Shown here piece after piece: positions 38,210 to 48,593 of a DNA stretch of 64,000 nt. The notes below the pieces were generated by a model. The model was not told the DNA's origin and made no database searches. It saw nothing but the letters and a program-made list of their open reading frames with translations. A program made the translations under genes and the position numbers. The stretch lies in NCBI GenBank assembly GCA_038502055.1, contig JAXRKN010000044.1, positions 6,022,501-6,086,500 of the forward strand, in the 5' to 3' direction. Source of the stretch: Tanytarsus gracilentus (lineage: Eukaryota; Arthropoda; Insecta; Diptera; Chironomidae). Every line of letters starts with the position of its first letter. The stretch's first letter is position 1.

Positions 38210-41200
38210 CTAACTTTGGTCCATCGTGAAACCATCCCCCGTGCCGTGCATTGCCATGTTGCTGTCGCGTTGGATAGACTCAAATAGTGGCAACAAATCA
38301 CCGGAGTTTTTGATGAGCGTGAGGAAATCGTTGAGGTGTTGATTTTTGTCTGGAAATATAAATTTATTTAACTTATTTTAAATTAATTAATTAAGTCCAA
38401 CTCACCAGCTTTTGGAATCTGCAAGAGTGCAACAACAGCTCGTAGTGCCGATCTCTTTAACTCGTCTTGTTTCTCGTATTCTTGCTTAACTGAATTTGGT
38501 TTCACTTTGAGGGTGCATGTCGATCGCAGAGGCTCAACAAATTGATCCAAGCCTTAAAATAAAAAATTCAATGTAAGTTATCAAATTAAAAGTAACTCTA
38601 ACTTACGTTGCAGAACGGCTGAGGGACAAAGATGCGCCAATCGAGCGGTCATCAAGTATGTCAACATTTTAATATCATAATGATCCTTAAGTCCTGCGAT
38701 TACGTGCTCTAAGAATTGCATAACATCGACACGATCGAGTCCTTGCTCTAGCAATGTGTACATGCACTCAAATGCCGCTTTTCGAATATCGAGACCATCG
38801 TCGACTAAGGCAATAATTTCTTATTAATAAAAACATTTTAAAAAAGTATTTAAATCAAATTTCACCTGTGTGTTTAAAGGGGCCCATTTCCACTTCTCGA
38901 ATAAGCTCCTTTTTAATGCGTGTCTCCGAATATAATTGCGGTAAAAGTTCAGGCAGTAAATCTCTGACCAAACTTGGCTTATTGTGAACCGCTGAATTAA
39001 ATGCAACGAGAGCAACTCTACGAACAGATGGCTCTGGATCTTGAAGGGCGAATAAAAATTGTCCAATTGACTGTCTGAGAAGCGCATCAATGGACTGTTG
39101 TTGATCAGAAATTGTAAATTTGACAGCAGAAACAACAGCTGTACGCATCAATGGACTTTCACTTGTCAATGCATGTTGAAGTCGCGGCAAAAGCTCTTCT
39201 GGATTGACCAAAACTAATTTTCCCAAGCATTCGGCAACGACATTTCGGGATCCTTCCTCTGGACATTCACAATGCTTGAACATTTGAGCCCATATGGTTG
39301 GAACTGATGGCATGAGCTGCTCCAATCCTTGCTTTGTTGTCGAGAGTGATGTAATGACTTCCTTGAGTGAATGTAGCAGGAGATATTGACGTTTCGGTTG
39401 TGCTTCGATTTCTTGCAAAATTATCGGCAAATAATGTAACAAATTTCCAACAGCTATTGCTCCCAATGCGTGACTCGCGGCCGCCTTAACGTCCTCGGAA
39501 CTCGATGTAAAGCATGAAAGAATTGTCTGTGGCAAAGTATTGATCGAGCTCAAATTAAAATATCTTCCAATTTCACCGATTGTGAGGAGATAAAATATCA
39601 AATGATAATCGCTGCGACGTTGCTGAATTCCAACTAAAAACTCACTCGCAATTGTAATCGCTTCCGATGGCATTTGAAGGGTGAGTGCTGCAATGCACTT
39701 TGCCAAAGAGTGGTAAGCTTGCTTGTGGAGTTGATTTTGCTGTATATCAATCACTGGCTGCATAAGCATATTTAAGAGATGACGATATGTGAGACCTGGA
39801 AGGTTTGCCTGAACCAATGCCTGAAACAAATTTAATGTGCATGTCAATGCAGTTCCCTGGAGAAGAGGTGATTTCACGAGAGTCATAATTTCCGGCATAA
39901 ATGCACTGTGAACATCAGACAATGCCTGAGGTTGTTTCTTGGCTGTCGTTGTGAGGAGAGCGAGTGATAATTGAGCCACATGTAAATCAGTTTCATTCAA
40001 CAATGGTGGCAATTCGGCAATTGCAACTTGCAAGAGACGTGCCTCAAAATAGTTTGCATAGTTATTAACTAAAGTCTCGAGCAGTGCCAACGAATTCAAT
40101 TTCAATGCTCGCTGATTCTTACGGAGGAAGCTACCGAGTGATGGTATGACGTCATTAAGTATTGGCGATAAGTTAATGCACAATGGAGATGCTGCAATCA
40201 TTGTCAATGCCTTAACCGAGCTCAATCGAGTTACTTCATTCAGCAATCGCTCCATGAAGATTGGCAAGCATGTTACCATTTCTGTCAGCAGAGCATCGCC
40301 CATATTCGAAACAATTTGACCCATACAAGCGATTGCTCGCTCTTTAACTTCCTGATCCACCTCGGGCGATTTAAGTTTTTGTAAGGTGCAGTTGTAGAGT
40401 TGTGAAACATACGGTGTGAAATCAAATGTCGATTGCATGTCTAAAAGAAAAAAAAGAGTATATTAATAAAGGACTTAAGACTTACACTTTAACATTATAA
40501 TCTTACCAAGTGGTCGAATAACTTTAACAAGTTGTTGCAATACCGACAATGCTTCAGTTGCAATCTTATAGAATGGATCGAAAACAGAATTGACGATGAG
40601 TGGAACTAAAACTTGAATGTGAGGATGAAAAACTTGTGGGTTGTGACCGGTGAGCATGTGATTAACAAAAATGAGCGCATCAATTTTCATATTTGACGTT
40701 GTATTTTTGTCACTCAATGAATATTGAATTCCCGACATGAGTTGATCAATGTGGTTGCCGAGAGCGCCGGGAAGTGAGTTTAAAAGTTCTCGCAATAAGA
40801 GGAAACAATCTTGACGTGTCTTAACCGACTTTTCTCGCATCAATGGTTGAATTGCCTTCACTATGACGGGCACTTGCTCTTGAAGCATTTGAATTGAGCG
40901 AGGGACATCGTCCATAGCATCGGAATCGCGTGAAAGATCATCATGCGGATGGGTAGCCTTTAAAAGTGCAATGTAAGCGTGAAAAATGTCCGACTTGACA
41001 TTTTCCTCGCGTTCCTTAAATCGAGCAATGAGCGCAGGCGATAAACTTTTGTAGAATTCTTCGAGAAGTTCGTGACGGGTCGAGATGACAGATTCTAAGC
41101 ATTTAGCTGCTGAACGTCTCACCTTCCAACTCATATCGTCATCATCACTATACTCTTCACTTCCACCGTCATCGTCGTCTTCAGTTTCCATTTGAAAGCC

Positions 41201-42422
41201 AGTGTCTCCATCGTCGGCCTCATAATTATAGTTCGGATCGTAGGTGATATATTTCAAGCATAGGTCCACAATTGAGGGAATGTGTGGCTTAATTGTATCC
41301 GGACATCGTGTAACAAACGCCTCACAAGCTTGCAAACAGAATTCTCGAAGTTCATCATCTTCTCGCTGGCTATAATTGATGAGCAATTGCATAACTCGAT
41401 CAATGTGACAGAGACGATGACCGGCTTGTCGGCAAATTGACGCGAGACATTGAATATAAGTCCGAACAGCTCCCTGATTCTGTGGCTTCTCTAATCCATT
41501 TAACAAATGCAAAATTACCTCATTATACGATTCATTATTGCATGTTATCATCAGATACGAGAGTGCAGTGATAGTGCGCTTACGAACAGCTTGTCTCTGT
41601 GAGCCGAGTTGCGGAACGAGTGCTTGAAGAATTACATCGTGGAAAGGAATCAATAAATCGCCAAAGCGCGAGAGTAAATCAGCGAGAATTTCGAGAGCTT
41701 CCAACTGCACTGACACATCGTCCATTTTGATTGCATTCGAGAGTTTCCCGGTAATGCGTTGACAGACATTCGGAACGAGCGAAGTGGTGTTTTGTGGCAA
41801 CTCAGAGATTACTGTCTTTAATCCAATGCTCGAGATATCACGAAGCTGTTCATTATTGCTCACCATATTTGTGCAGAGCGTATCGACAATTGTCTCCACC
41901 TGCGGTTCCTTTACTTTGTTAACCAAAGGACCGAGACTAAAAAATATATATATTCATATTTAATCTGTTAGAACACAAAGAAATGCAATTAAATTTTACC
42001 ATTTCACTGCCAAATTTTGTACTTCTCCATTTTTGTCCTCGAGTAGACGCAAAACAGCTTTTACAACCTTCTTCTCACTCTCATCGTCCAGTTTTATGCT
42101 GTCTTTTTGCAGCTCACTCATTAAATCATTTGTCGCCATAAATCGAAAGTCCTTATCGTTGGATGTCATCTAGAAGAAGAAATTTTCAAGGGTAACAAAG
42201 AACATCCAGTAAGAGGTTAGAGGAAAATTTGATAATTTAATAAATTCAAATGAATTACATATATATTTTCACTCATTTTAACGTGATAATATGAAATATT
42301 TCACTAGATCATAGCACACGAACCAATAGTTTTTAATTAAACTCTAAAAATAACATAAGTGATTTTGCAATTTTTCCGAAACTCACTTTTTCCAATAAAT
42401 TCGTGATCTGATACGACGCCAT
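38210..42422 (-). CDS. Cand1: Cullin-associated NEDD8-dissociated protein 1 (CAND1/TIP120)
   Basis: CAND1 wraps around un-neddylated cullin-RBX1 and exchanges substrate-receptor modules of cullin-RING ubiquitin ligases. Seven exons in transcript order: 42422-42387, 42169-42000, 41936-40507, 40440-38866, 38804-38607, 38552-38406 and 38349-38210, totalling 3696 nt (1231 aa; human CAND1 is 1230). The N-terminus MASYQITNLLEKMTSNDKDF is characteristic. HEAT-type helical repeats run through the whole protein. The acidic insert around residues 308-336 (ETEDDDDGG, YSDDDDMSWKVRRSAAKC) matches the family, as do MGPFKHTVDDGLDIRKAAFE across an intron and DHYDIKMLTYLM. The acceptor of exon 5 was set at TTAG/TCGACG because this restores the conserved T-V-D-D-G-L-D. 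The C-terminus is short and polar like the human one. It lies about 750 bp upstream of the next minus-strand gene. Confidence 0.97.
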
Positions 42423-43173
42423 TGTGCCGATTATTCTCTTCTCTGCACTAATTAAACGAATAAATGTATTTGAGTGTGGACCGAAAGCTTCTTTCAGTAC
42501 TTTTTGCAAAAAATTGGGTAAATTTTTTTGAGATATTTATTTTTGTATTGCTTCTTTTTCTTCTTCTTTTTTATGAGAGTTCGAACTCAAAAGTTATTCA
42601 GCGTGTTTCATGCTGCACGGTAAAAAATTGCGGAGTAAGACTTTAACGGTCAAATGAAACGTGACAAGTAAATTTTTCTAAAAGCATTTTTTAAAATATT
42701 GATAGGTTCTTAATTTTTTATATTTTCCTAATTCAAAAACAATTTTATTTACAATCTACAGCATTAATATCTTCTCCTTGATCTTTGAAGGCAGTGCCTT
42801 CGTGTTTGTATTTTGTTTCTAACATGCCAATTTAGTTTTAACAAATGGCTTGAAGGAAATTAATTTTATTCGTTTCATTGAATGAAATGTGAAATATTAA
42901 AGACTCAATAATATATTTTTATGAGGGTGGGGAAATGATTTTTCCATGAAATTTGTACATTCATACACACACACACACACCTTATTATTTCTCTCTTTCT
43001 ATCGATTATGATTTTCCTGTGGTGGTTGGGAGCAATGATGATCATGACTGGCGTTTACTTTGTCATGTCCGAGGATAAAAATTTTGAGGAGGAATAAACA
43101 TATTCTAGTTTTTAAAAATAGTCATTTAATGAAACTTTTTTCGAATTAAAATATAAAATCACTTTTGCTAAAA
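42423..43173. other. Non-coding region between Cand1 and the sorting-nexin gene
   Basis: 750 bp holding the Cand1 promoter and the 3' flank of the sorting-nexin-like gene, both on the minus strand. It includes an (AC)n microsatellite at 42965-42980. No coding exon seen. Confidence 0.6.
42965..42980. repeat. (AC)n microsatellite
   Basis: About eight uninterrupted AC units between two minus-strand genes. Confidence 0.85.
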
Positions 43174-45337
43174 TTAGGATGAGTCAAAATTTAGTTCGGG
43201 AAATCCTTCGGCAATTATGACATCGATGACCGAATAAATTAGATTTTTGTTAAAAATTGGATTTTGTAAAAGCTTTAGTGTGTGAGATAGTCCCGTGCGA
43301 AGTTTCTCTAGCCTCTCGAATGCGAGATTTTTTCTTTGCTCCAACTCTAGTTGGGTCGTTTTGATTTGTTTCGTCTCGAAGAGTTTGACATTCAGTTCTA
43401 TAACGAGGAACGCTAATATTGCTTGATTTATGAGACGATTAACGAATTTTCTTATAGCCATTAATACTAATGAATCCGAGTCGGGAAGTAAACGAACGAT
43501 TCCAATCACTATTCTCATAAGAAGATTAGGGACTTTTATTATTTTCGCTAAGAAATAGAGAACGCTTTGCGTTGGTGTTTTAACGAATGAGGAAGTGCTG
43601 TGATGATCACTAGTTGCTGGAATGTTGAAGAGATTTTGAAATAGTTCAAGGATATTTTTTTGCCTGCTGTTAGTTCTCCGGTGACTTTTTGTAAATAGTT
43701 GAGCACTAATATCTTCGCCAATGTCCGCTTCCTGCTCTACCGAATGATAAAAGGTTTGCATAAAATTTTCTAGATCCTGACCACGTTCTTTTCTTAATTT
43801 AACTGCCATTGAATTGTAATAACTTGGAGAGTTAATTGACGCATCGAGTGCATCCCAAACTTGAATGTCTTCCTCGATCCCATCGACCGCCATTTTCATC
43901 GCCATGGCATTTCTAATTTTTGTTGAGAGTTTTTGACTTGTTAATGGGTCAATTGGTGGCTCTTGATCTTTTTCATTTTGCCTTGTAATAAAAACCTCTC
44001 GTTCACCATAAGTCAGCCTTAAGTGTTCAGCTGATTTATAGAAATCATGCTCCCATTTATGCTGAAGAAGTTTTTTTGCCTGTTGATAAGCTGCTTGCAA
44101 ATCTTTTGGTTTAGTTCCTTGATTCTCTCTGTACAGATTTTCGCGATAATTTTTTAACAGTTCATCTGATTTACACGAAAGTTCCGATAATCTTGATGGA
44201 TTTAAAACACCTTTGCCAAGCTCAGCATTCAAGTGATCGACATCAAGGACAAACTTGAGAATTTCCACATCCGAAAAGCTTTTGTTCCTTAGAAAGTGCA
44301 TAAAGTTGTAAAGTTTCTCTTGGTCTTTGAAAAAGTCCTCTCCATTTGTCTGATTGTCATGCCTCGATTGATTTGTTTCCGTTGATTTTATAAAATTTTC
44401 GAGAATTTCAACTTCATTTTCTTCATTACTTGTGAAGTTTGGAATTCCTGAGGTTTTAGGGTTTGTGGCCAACACTATGAGCATGTGAATCGTACTCGGG
44501 TCTGAGATTAAGTCAGTTATTGGCAAAAGAACCATATTTGAGAGTAATTCTCTCACTAAATTAAAAACTGTTGGACATTTTAGATTGGTTGACGTGCTCA
44601 CTAGAGGAATTATATTTTCCGCTAGTTTGCTTAGATATTGAATCTCTGCTCTTCGAGAACTCAGCGCTGGATGTACAGAATTACCATTTTCAATAAATTT
44701 CTGAGCTGCATTTGATTGATCAATGAAATGTTCAATTTCAATCATGTGATTGTAGGCGATTGGGAGTAATTTGGTGCTGAAGACGTATGCATAATCCACC
44801 TTAAAAGAGACATTAAATAATTTAAACTATAACTAAGTAGTCACAACTCTCACATTTTTGTATCGTAAGGCGATTTTTCTAAGCGCATAAGCTAATTCCA
44901 CTTTTAAAGTGCTGACAAACGACACATCGTCCGTGACTACTGAATACCAATTGCTTATGAACGTGTTGAGCACATTTTCAAAGAAAAACTCAATTTGTTT
45001 GTCAAGTCCTTTGGCTATAAAAATCCTCTCTGGATCTTCCAGCTGCAGCTTTTTTGATTGTTTTAGAAACGATAACAGGTACGCTTGGAGCTGATTTTGT
45101 CTAACCGTGCTGTCTTTAAAGAAGAAACAAAGACACACCGATGCAAGCACTAACAGAATAAAGAAAAATCCGAGAATAAAACTGGAATTGAATAAAATTT
45201 AAATTTTTTTATTTTAATCTTTTAAACCTCACTCACCTGTAAGCACATGAGATTAAGCTTATTGTCGTCACAATCATAAATAATTTAAATGCTAAGTCGT
45301 CTTTAAAAATTTTACTAATTTCCACTAAATAACTCAT
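43174..45337 (-). CDS. Membrane-anchored PXA / Nexin-C protein (SNX13/14/19/25 relative)
   Basis: Member of the ER-anchored sorting nexin group, whose relatives (fly Snazarus, yeast Mdm1) tether the ER to other organelles or lipid droplets. Three exons: 45337-45237, 45181-44854 and 44799-43174, totalling 2055 nt (684 aa). Two hydrophobic stretches near the N-terminus (about residues 17-33 and 35-55, FILGFFFILLVLASVCLCFF) could form a membrane hairpin. A PXA domain follows, recognisable by YSVVTDDVSFVSTLKVELAY, ALRKIALRY and RELLSNMVLLPITDLISDPS. A middle region resembles the RGS-like part of SNX25. The C-terminus (LFETKQIK to SVIDVIIAEGFPELN) matches Nexin-C. I find no PX domain: no RRxSDF-type block lies between the RGS-like part and Nexin-C. 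At 684 aa it is shorter than SNX13/25 (over 800). Identity to a single orthologue is uncertain. Confidence 0.82.
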
Positions 45338-45436
45338 TTTAAAAGTTTCTCTCTATTTTTCTCTTCCATATTTTCAAAAACATAAACAAAGAATTTAAAG
45401 GGTTGGCAAAAGTTCGAATTTTTTCATTTTTATGAT

Positions 45437-45442
45437 TTTATT
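45437..45442 (-). terminator. Mfap1 poly(A) signal
   Basis: AATAAA on the minus strand about 35 bases after the Mfap1 stop codon and about 100 bases before the next minus-strand start codon. Confidence 0.6.
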
Positions 45443-45472
45443 AAAAAAAATTTATACAAAGAGAATAAAAAT

Positions 45473-46929
45473 TTATTCAGCTTTGCGATTATTTTTCGAG
45501 TATGAAGGACGATTGAAAATTTGTTTCATGCCAGCCGCTTTAGAATTGATAAAGTTGATGTTGGTTGACGACTCCTGCAGCCATGGACTATCGAATTTGC
45601 TCGTGTCTTGATCCACCAAATGCGTGTATTTAGTACGACCACAACGACCGAAATTCTTGACTTGCATCACCTTCGGTAGAATTGTCTTATCGAAATGATC
45701 CTCAAGCGTGGGCTCTGAGAAATCTTGCTTCAAAACGGTTTCTTCTTTGTCCAAATAGAAAGCACCACGATGATAGTATTTCTGCAAAAATTTGTACTTT
45801 CCTTTCGAAGTTTTGTTGGTGACTTCCTTTGGATTTTGTTGAAGCTCCTTGCGGCGCTCTTCTTCGGTCAAATTTCTCAATCTTTCAATTTCGTCCTTTT
45901 CCTTTTCTCTCTCTTCACGCTCATCACGTTCACGCTTAATACGTTTAAGCTCACGAAGCTTCCACGCTTCATATTCAATTTCATCGTTTTCGTCGTCGGT
46001 CTTTACATCGTTAATGTGTGGATCTTTTTCTTTCTTTTGACTCTCGAGATCCTTCTTGATGCTCTCCTCGACAATTTTCAGCGTATATCGGCGTCTGTCT
46101 TTAGCCTGACGTCTCGCCTCTTGCTCTTGAACCTGCTTTTGTTTTAGCAAATCTCGCTCCTTTTCGATAATTGTTGAACGGTCATTTTTCCTAACAAATT
46201 GTGGCTTGATTCGCGGTTCATTTTCTTCATCGCTCTCAGACTCGTCATACTCTGAGCTCTCCTCACTCGATGGCTCAGATTTATTTTCCTCTTCCCTCTG
46301 CAACAATTCCTCTTCGACTCGCACTTGTTGTTTCTTTAAAATTTCATCTTTGAGCTTTTGTCTGCGCCTCTCATTTTCACTATCGCTGACATCCGATTGA
46401 GATTCACTTTCGGAACAAATTGAAAATCTCCTCGTGCGCTGTTCATCGTCACCGCTCTCGTAGTGCCTTTTTGGCGCCTCCTCTTCATCTTCAGAAGCCG
46501 AACTGCTGGAACTTGAAACGGCTCTCTTTGGACTCGGTACGTGACGTCGCTGATGTCGTTCCGGCTCTCGTCGACCAACAAACGCCTTTAAACGTTGTAA
46601 TCGAGGATCATCGACTTGTTCGGGCTCACTTGAACTCTCTTTATCATCAAGTGCCTGTTTTTCATCATTTTTGCTGCGATTTGCTTTGCGATTTTCAATA
46701 AAGTCCTCATCACCTGAACTCTCATCGGAACTGACTTTTCTGGCATAATCTGGGATTTTACCACTCACGTAACGCTGAACTTTTACCTTTTGCATAGAAA
46801 TTTCACCTAAAATAAGCAAATTTAACAAATTATTTTGATTTGTTTACAAAATTTTAATTTTAATTTTTATTATTTACCCTTTTCATTGCGAATCGGAATC
46901 GCTCCAGCTGTCGATTGTGTGGAAAGCAT
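45473..46929 (-). CDS. Mfap1: Microfibrillar-associated protein 1 (spliceosomal MFAP1)
   Basis: Despite the historic name, MFAP1 is a nuclear component of the spliceosome B complex (tri-snRNP associated) needed for pre-mRNA splicing. Two exons: 46929-46878 and 46806-45473, totalling 1386 nt (461 aa; human 439). Exon 1 encodes MLSTQSTAGAIPIRNEKG and joins in phase 1 to GEISMQKVKVQRYVSGKIPDY, matching the family N-terminus. The middle is highly charged (Arg/Glu/Ser-rich, long helices, acidic SSEESSEYDESESDEENEPR). The conserved C-terminal block is KGKYKFLQKYYHRGAFYLD, LEDHFDKTILPKVMQVKNFG and GRTKYTHLVDQDTSKFDSPW. The continuous frame extends upstream of the acceptor, but the spliced start is clearly the family start. 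It ends 135 bp before the start of the sorting-nexin gene. Confidence 0.97.
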
Positions 46930-47173
46930 TGCTGGTTGATTCTTTAACCGTTTTGTGTTGTTTTAATGCTCATTTGCTGCTTTTAAATTGATTAAATTTT
47001 AATTTTCGATAATAATTCCACCTTTTTTGATTTTGTTTTTGAAGGGGTTCGCAAAGGGGGCTAAAAAAGTTTCCGGGGTTGGCGAGAGAGCTTATTAATT
47101 AATTTAAATTATATTTTAAAAAAATAAAGTAAATTTTCTCATTTTGTTCAACTTTTAAGATGTATATGAAACA

Positions 47174-47179
47174 TTTATT
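47174..47179 (-). terminator. TXNDC17-like gene poly(A) signal
   Basis: AATAAA on the minus strand about 85 bases downstream of the stop codon at 47262. Confidence 0.5.
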
Positions 47180-47261
47180 ACTCAGCAATTATAAACTTTA
47201 CAAAAAAGCATGCCCTAGCAGACAAAAATCACGTTTTTCGTGAAATTTGCTTGCAATTTGT

Positions 47262-47943
47262 CTAATCTTCATCTTCGAAGAGCATGGAAACGAGTTCTTC
47301 TTGAGCCGCTTGAGATCCGTCCAAGCGTTGAGCGCCCTTCCAGCGCAACAATGTCGGTAAAAAGACTAAATGAGTTCTTGGATCTTTGCGGAATGGATTT
47401 TCGAGATTCTTCCAACTACGAAGATAAAGATTTTTATCAGTCTAGACTGCCACTTGAGAGATAAGATTTGTAGTTTTTAAAACTTACAATGGTCGATCAA
47501 TTTCCACTTTAACAAAATGTGTGTCCTCTGGAGCAGTCTCTAGGACCTTTTCAATGACTAGAAAAAAAAACCGGTTGGATTCAGTTATAATTATTAGTAA
47601 CTCATTACGAAAATGCAGTCATAATTTTGAAATAAAGTTTACATACCTGGTCGAGCCTAATTGCGATTCATGGAAATAAAACCAAATTATTAGAATTATT
47701 TAAACTTCGAGATTAAGGGAAATTTTACATGATTGCAATATGGGCACCAAGATTGTCCAGACTCATCTTTATCGCCGCTGAAGAACACGTTGATGGGCTT
47801 TCTCTCTTTCTCAAGTTCAACCACCAATTTTTCGAATTCTTCCCATCCTTTGATTTAAAATTTTTTTAATATTTATATTATGAGTCATTAAAATCTACAA
47901 AAATTTCACTTTATTTACCTTTAACGTAATGCTGTTTAACCAT
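47262..47943 (-). CDS. Thioredoxin domain-containing protein 17 (TRP14-like)
   Basis: Cytosolic thioredoxin-related protein of the TXNDC17/TRP14 family, a disulfide reductase acting with thioredoxin reductase on small or peptide substrates. Five exons: 47943-47919, 47847-47729, 47656-47647, 47557-47488 and 47415-47262, totalling 378 nt (125 aa; human 123). The active site is WCPYC at residues 42-46 in KDESGQSWCPYCNHARP; mammals have WCPDC, and the second Cys is kept. Later blocks are VKVEIDRPFWKNLENPFRKD and LPTLLRWKGAQRL, with the cis-Pro of the fold in L-P-T. Exon 3 is only 10 nt and is required: it supplies A-R-P and restores frame. The start is the ATG at 47943, head-to-head with Exportin-5. 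Confidence 0.93.
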
Positions 47944-48593
47944 TCTTTTAAGCATTCAATTTGAACCAAAAGTATTTAACAATTAAACTTTAATTTGAGA
48001 TTTCTAAATGATTTTAAAAAAAGACTGACTCGGTCTGCACTCTTCTTATAAAAATCTGAAATTTGAAATTAAATCAGACGTTATGAAATTATTTCTAGAT
48101 TTTAAACCAAAACGAGTTGGAAAATTAAAAAAGTTTTAAAAAATCACTTACATCCTAAAAAGTTAATTTTTGTGATCAAAATCGCATGTTTAATTCATAA
48201 ATCGGCATAAATTCGCACATAAACAAATGTAAACATTAGCAAGCTTCAAATTATTGCCGCAAGAGGCGCACACAACGCAGGGGAATAAAATCCACAACAA
48301 AAGAGTAAATCGAGAAAAAATTAAAGGAATTGTAAAATGTAATTAAACTGATTTTAGGAGAAAATAGGCCACTAAAATTCATGTAGATATCGTAAATCGA
48401 ATCATTATAGCGGGAATTCTTGAATTCAGTTAAATTTTAGAGGATTTTAGGTGAGCAGATTCGATAAAATTTGTGAAAATTTAAAACACATGCAAAAGCG
48501 TGTCGAAATTTTTCACAACTTGGAATTTTTAGAACTGTTAATAATACTGTAATATTGCGTCATGTCCATTCACAGTATCCTTATCATAAAAAC
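47944..48593. other. Head-to-head upstream region, TXNDC17-like and Exportin-5
   Basis: 650 bp between two divergent start codons, which must contain both promoters and both 5' untranslated regions. AT-rich, with no TATA box or initiator that I can place convincingly. A shared bidirectional promoter is plausible for two housekeeping genes. Confidence 0.5.

Noticed and set aside
38805..38865. Upstream acceptor for Cand1 exon 5 (AATAAG before AAATTATTGCC)
   Set aside because: It keeps frame but inserts residues not found in CAND1; the TTAG/TCGACG acceptor restores the conserved T-V-D-D-G-L-D.
45725..46147. 140-codon plus-strand frame rich in Phe and Leu
   Set aside because: Antisense shadow of the charged Mfap1 coding exon; Glu/Lys-rich codons read backwards give Phe/Leu-rich frames.
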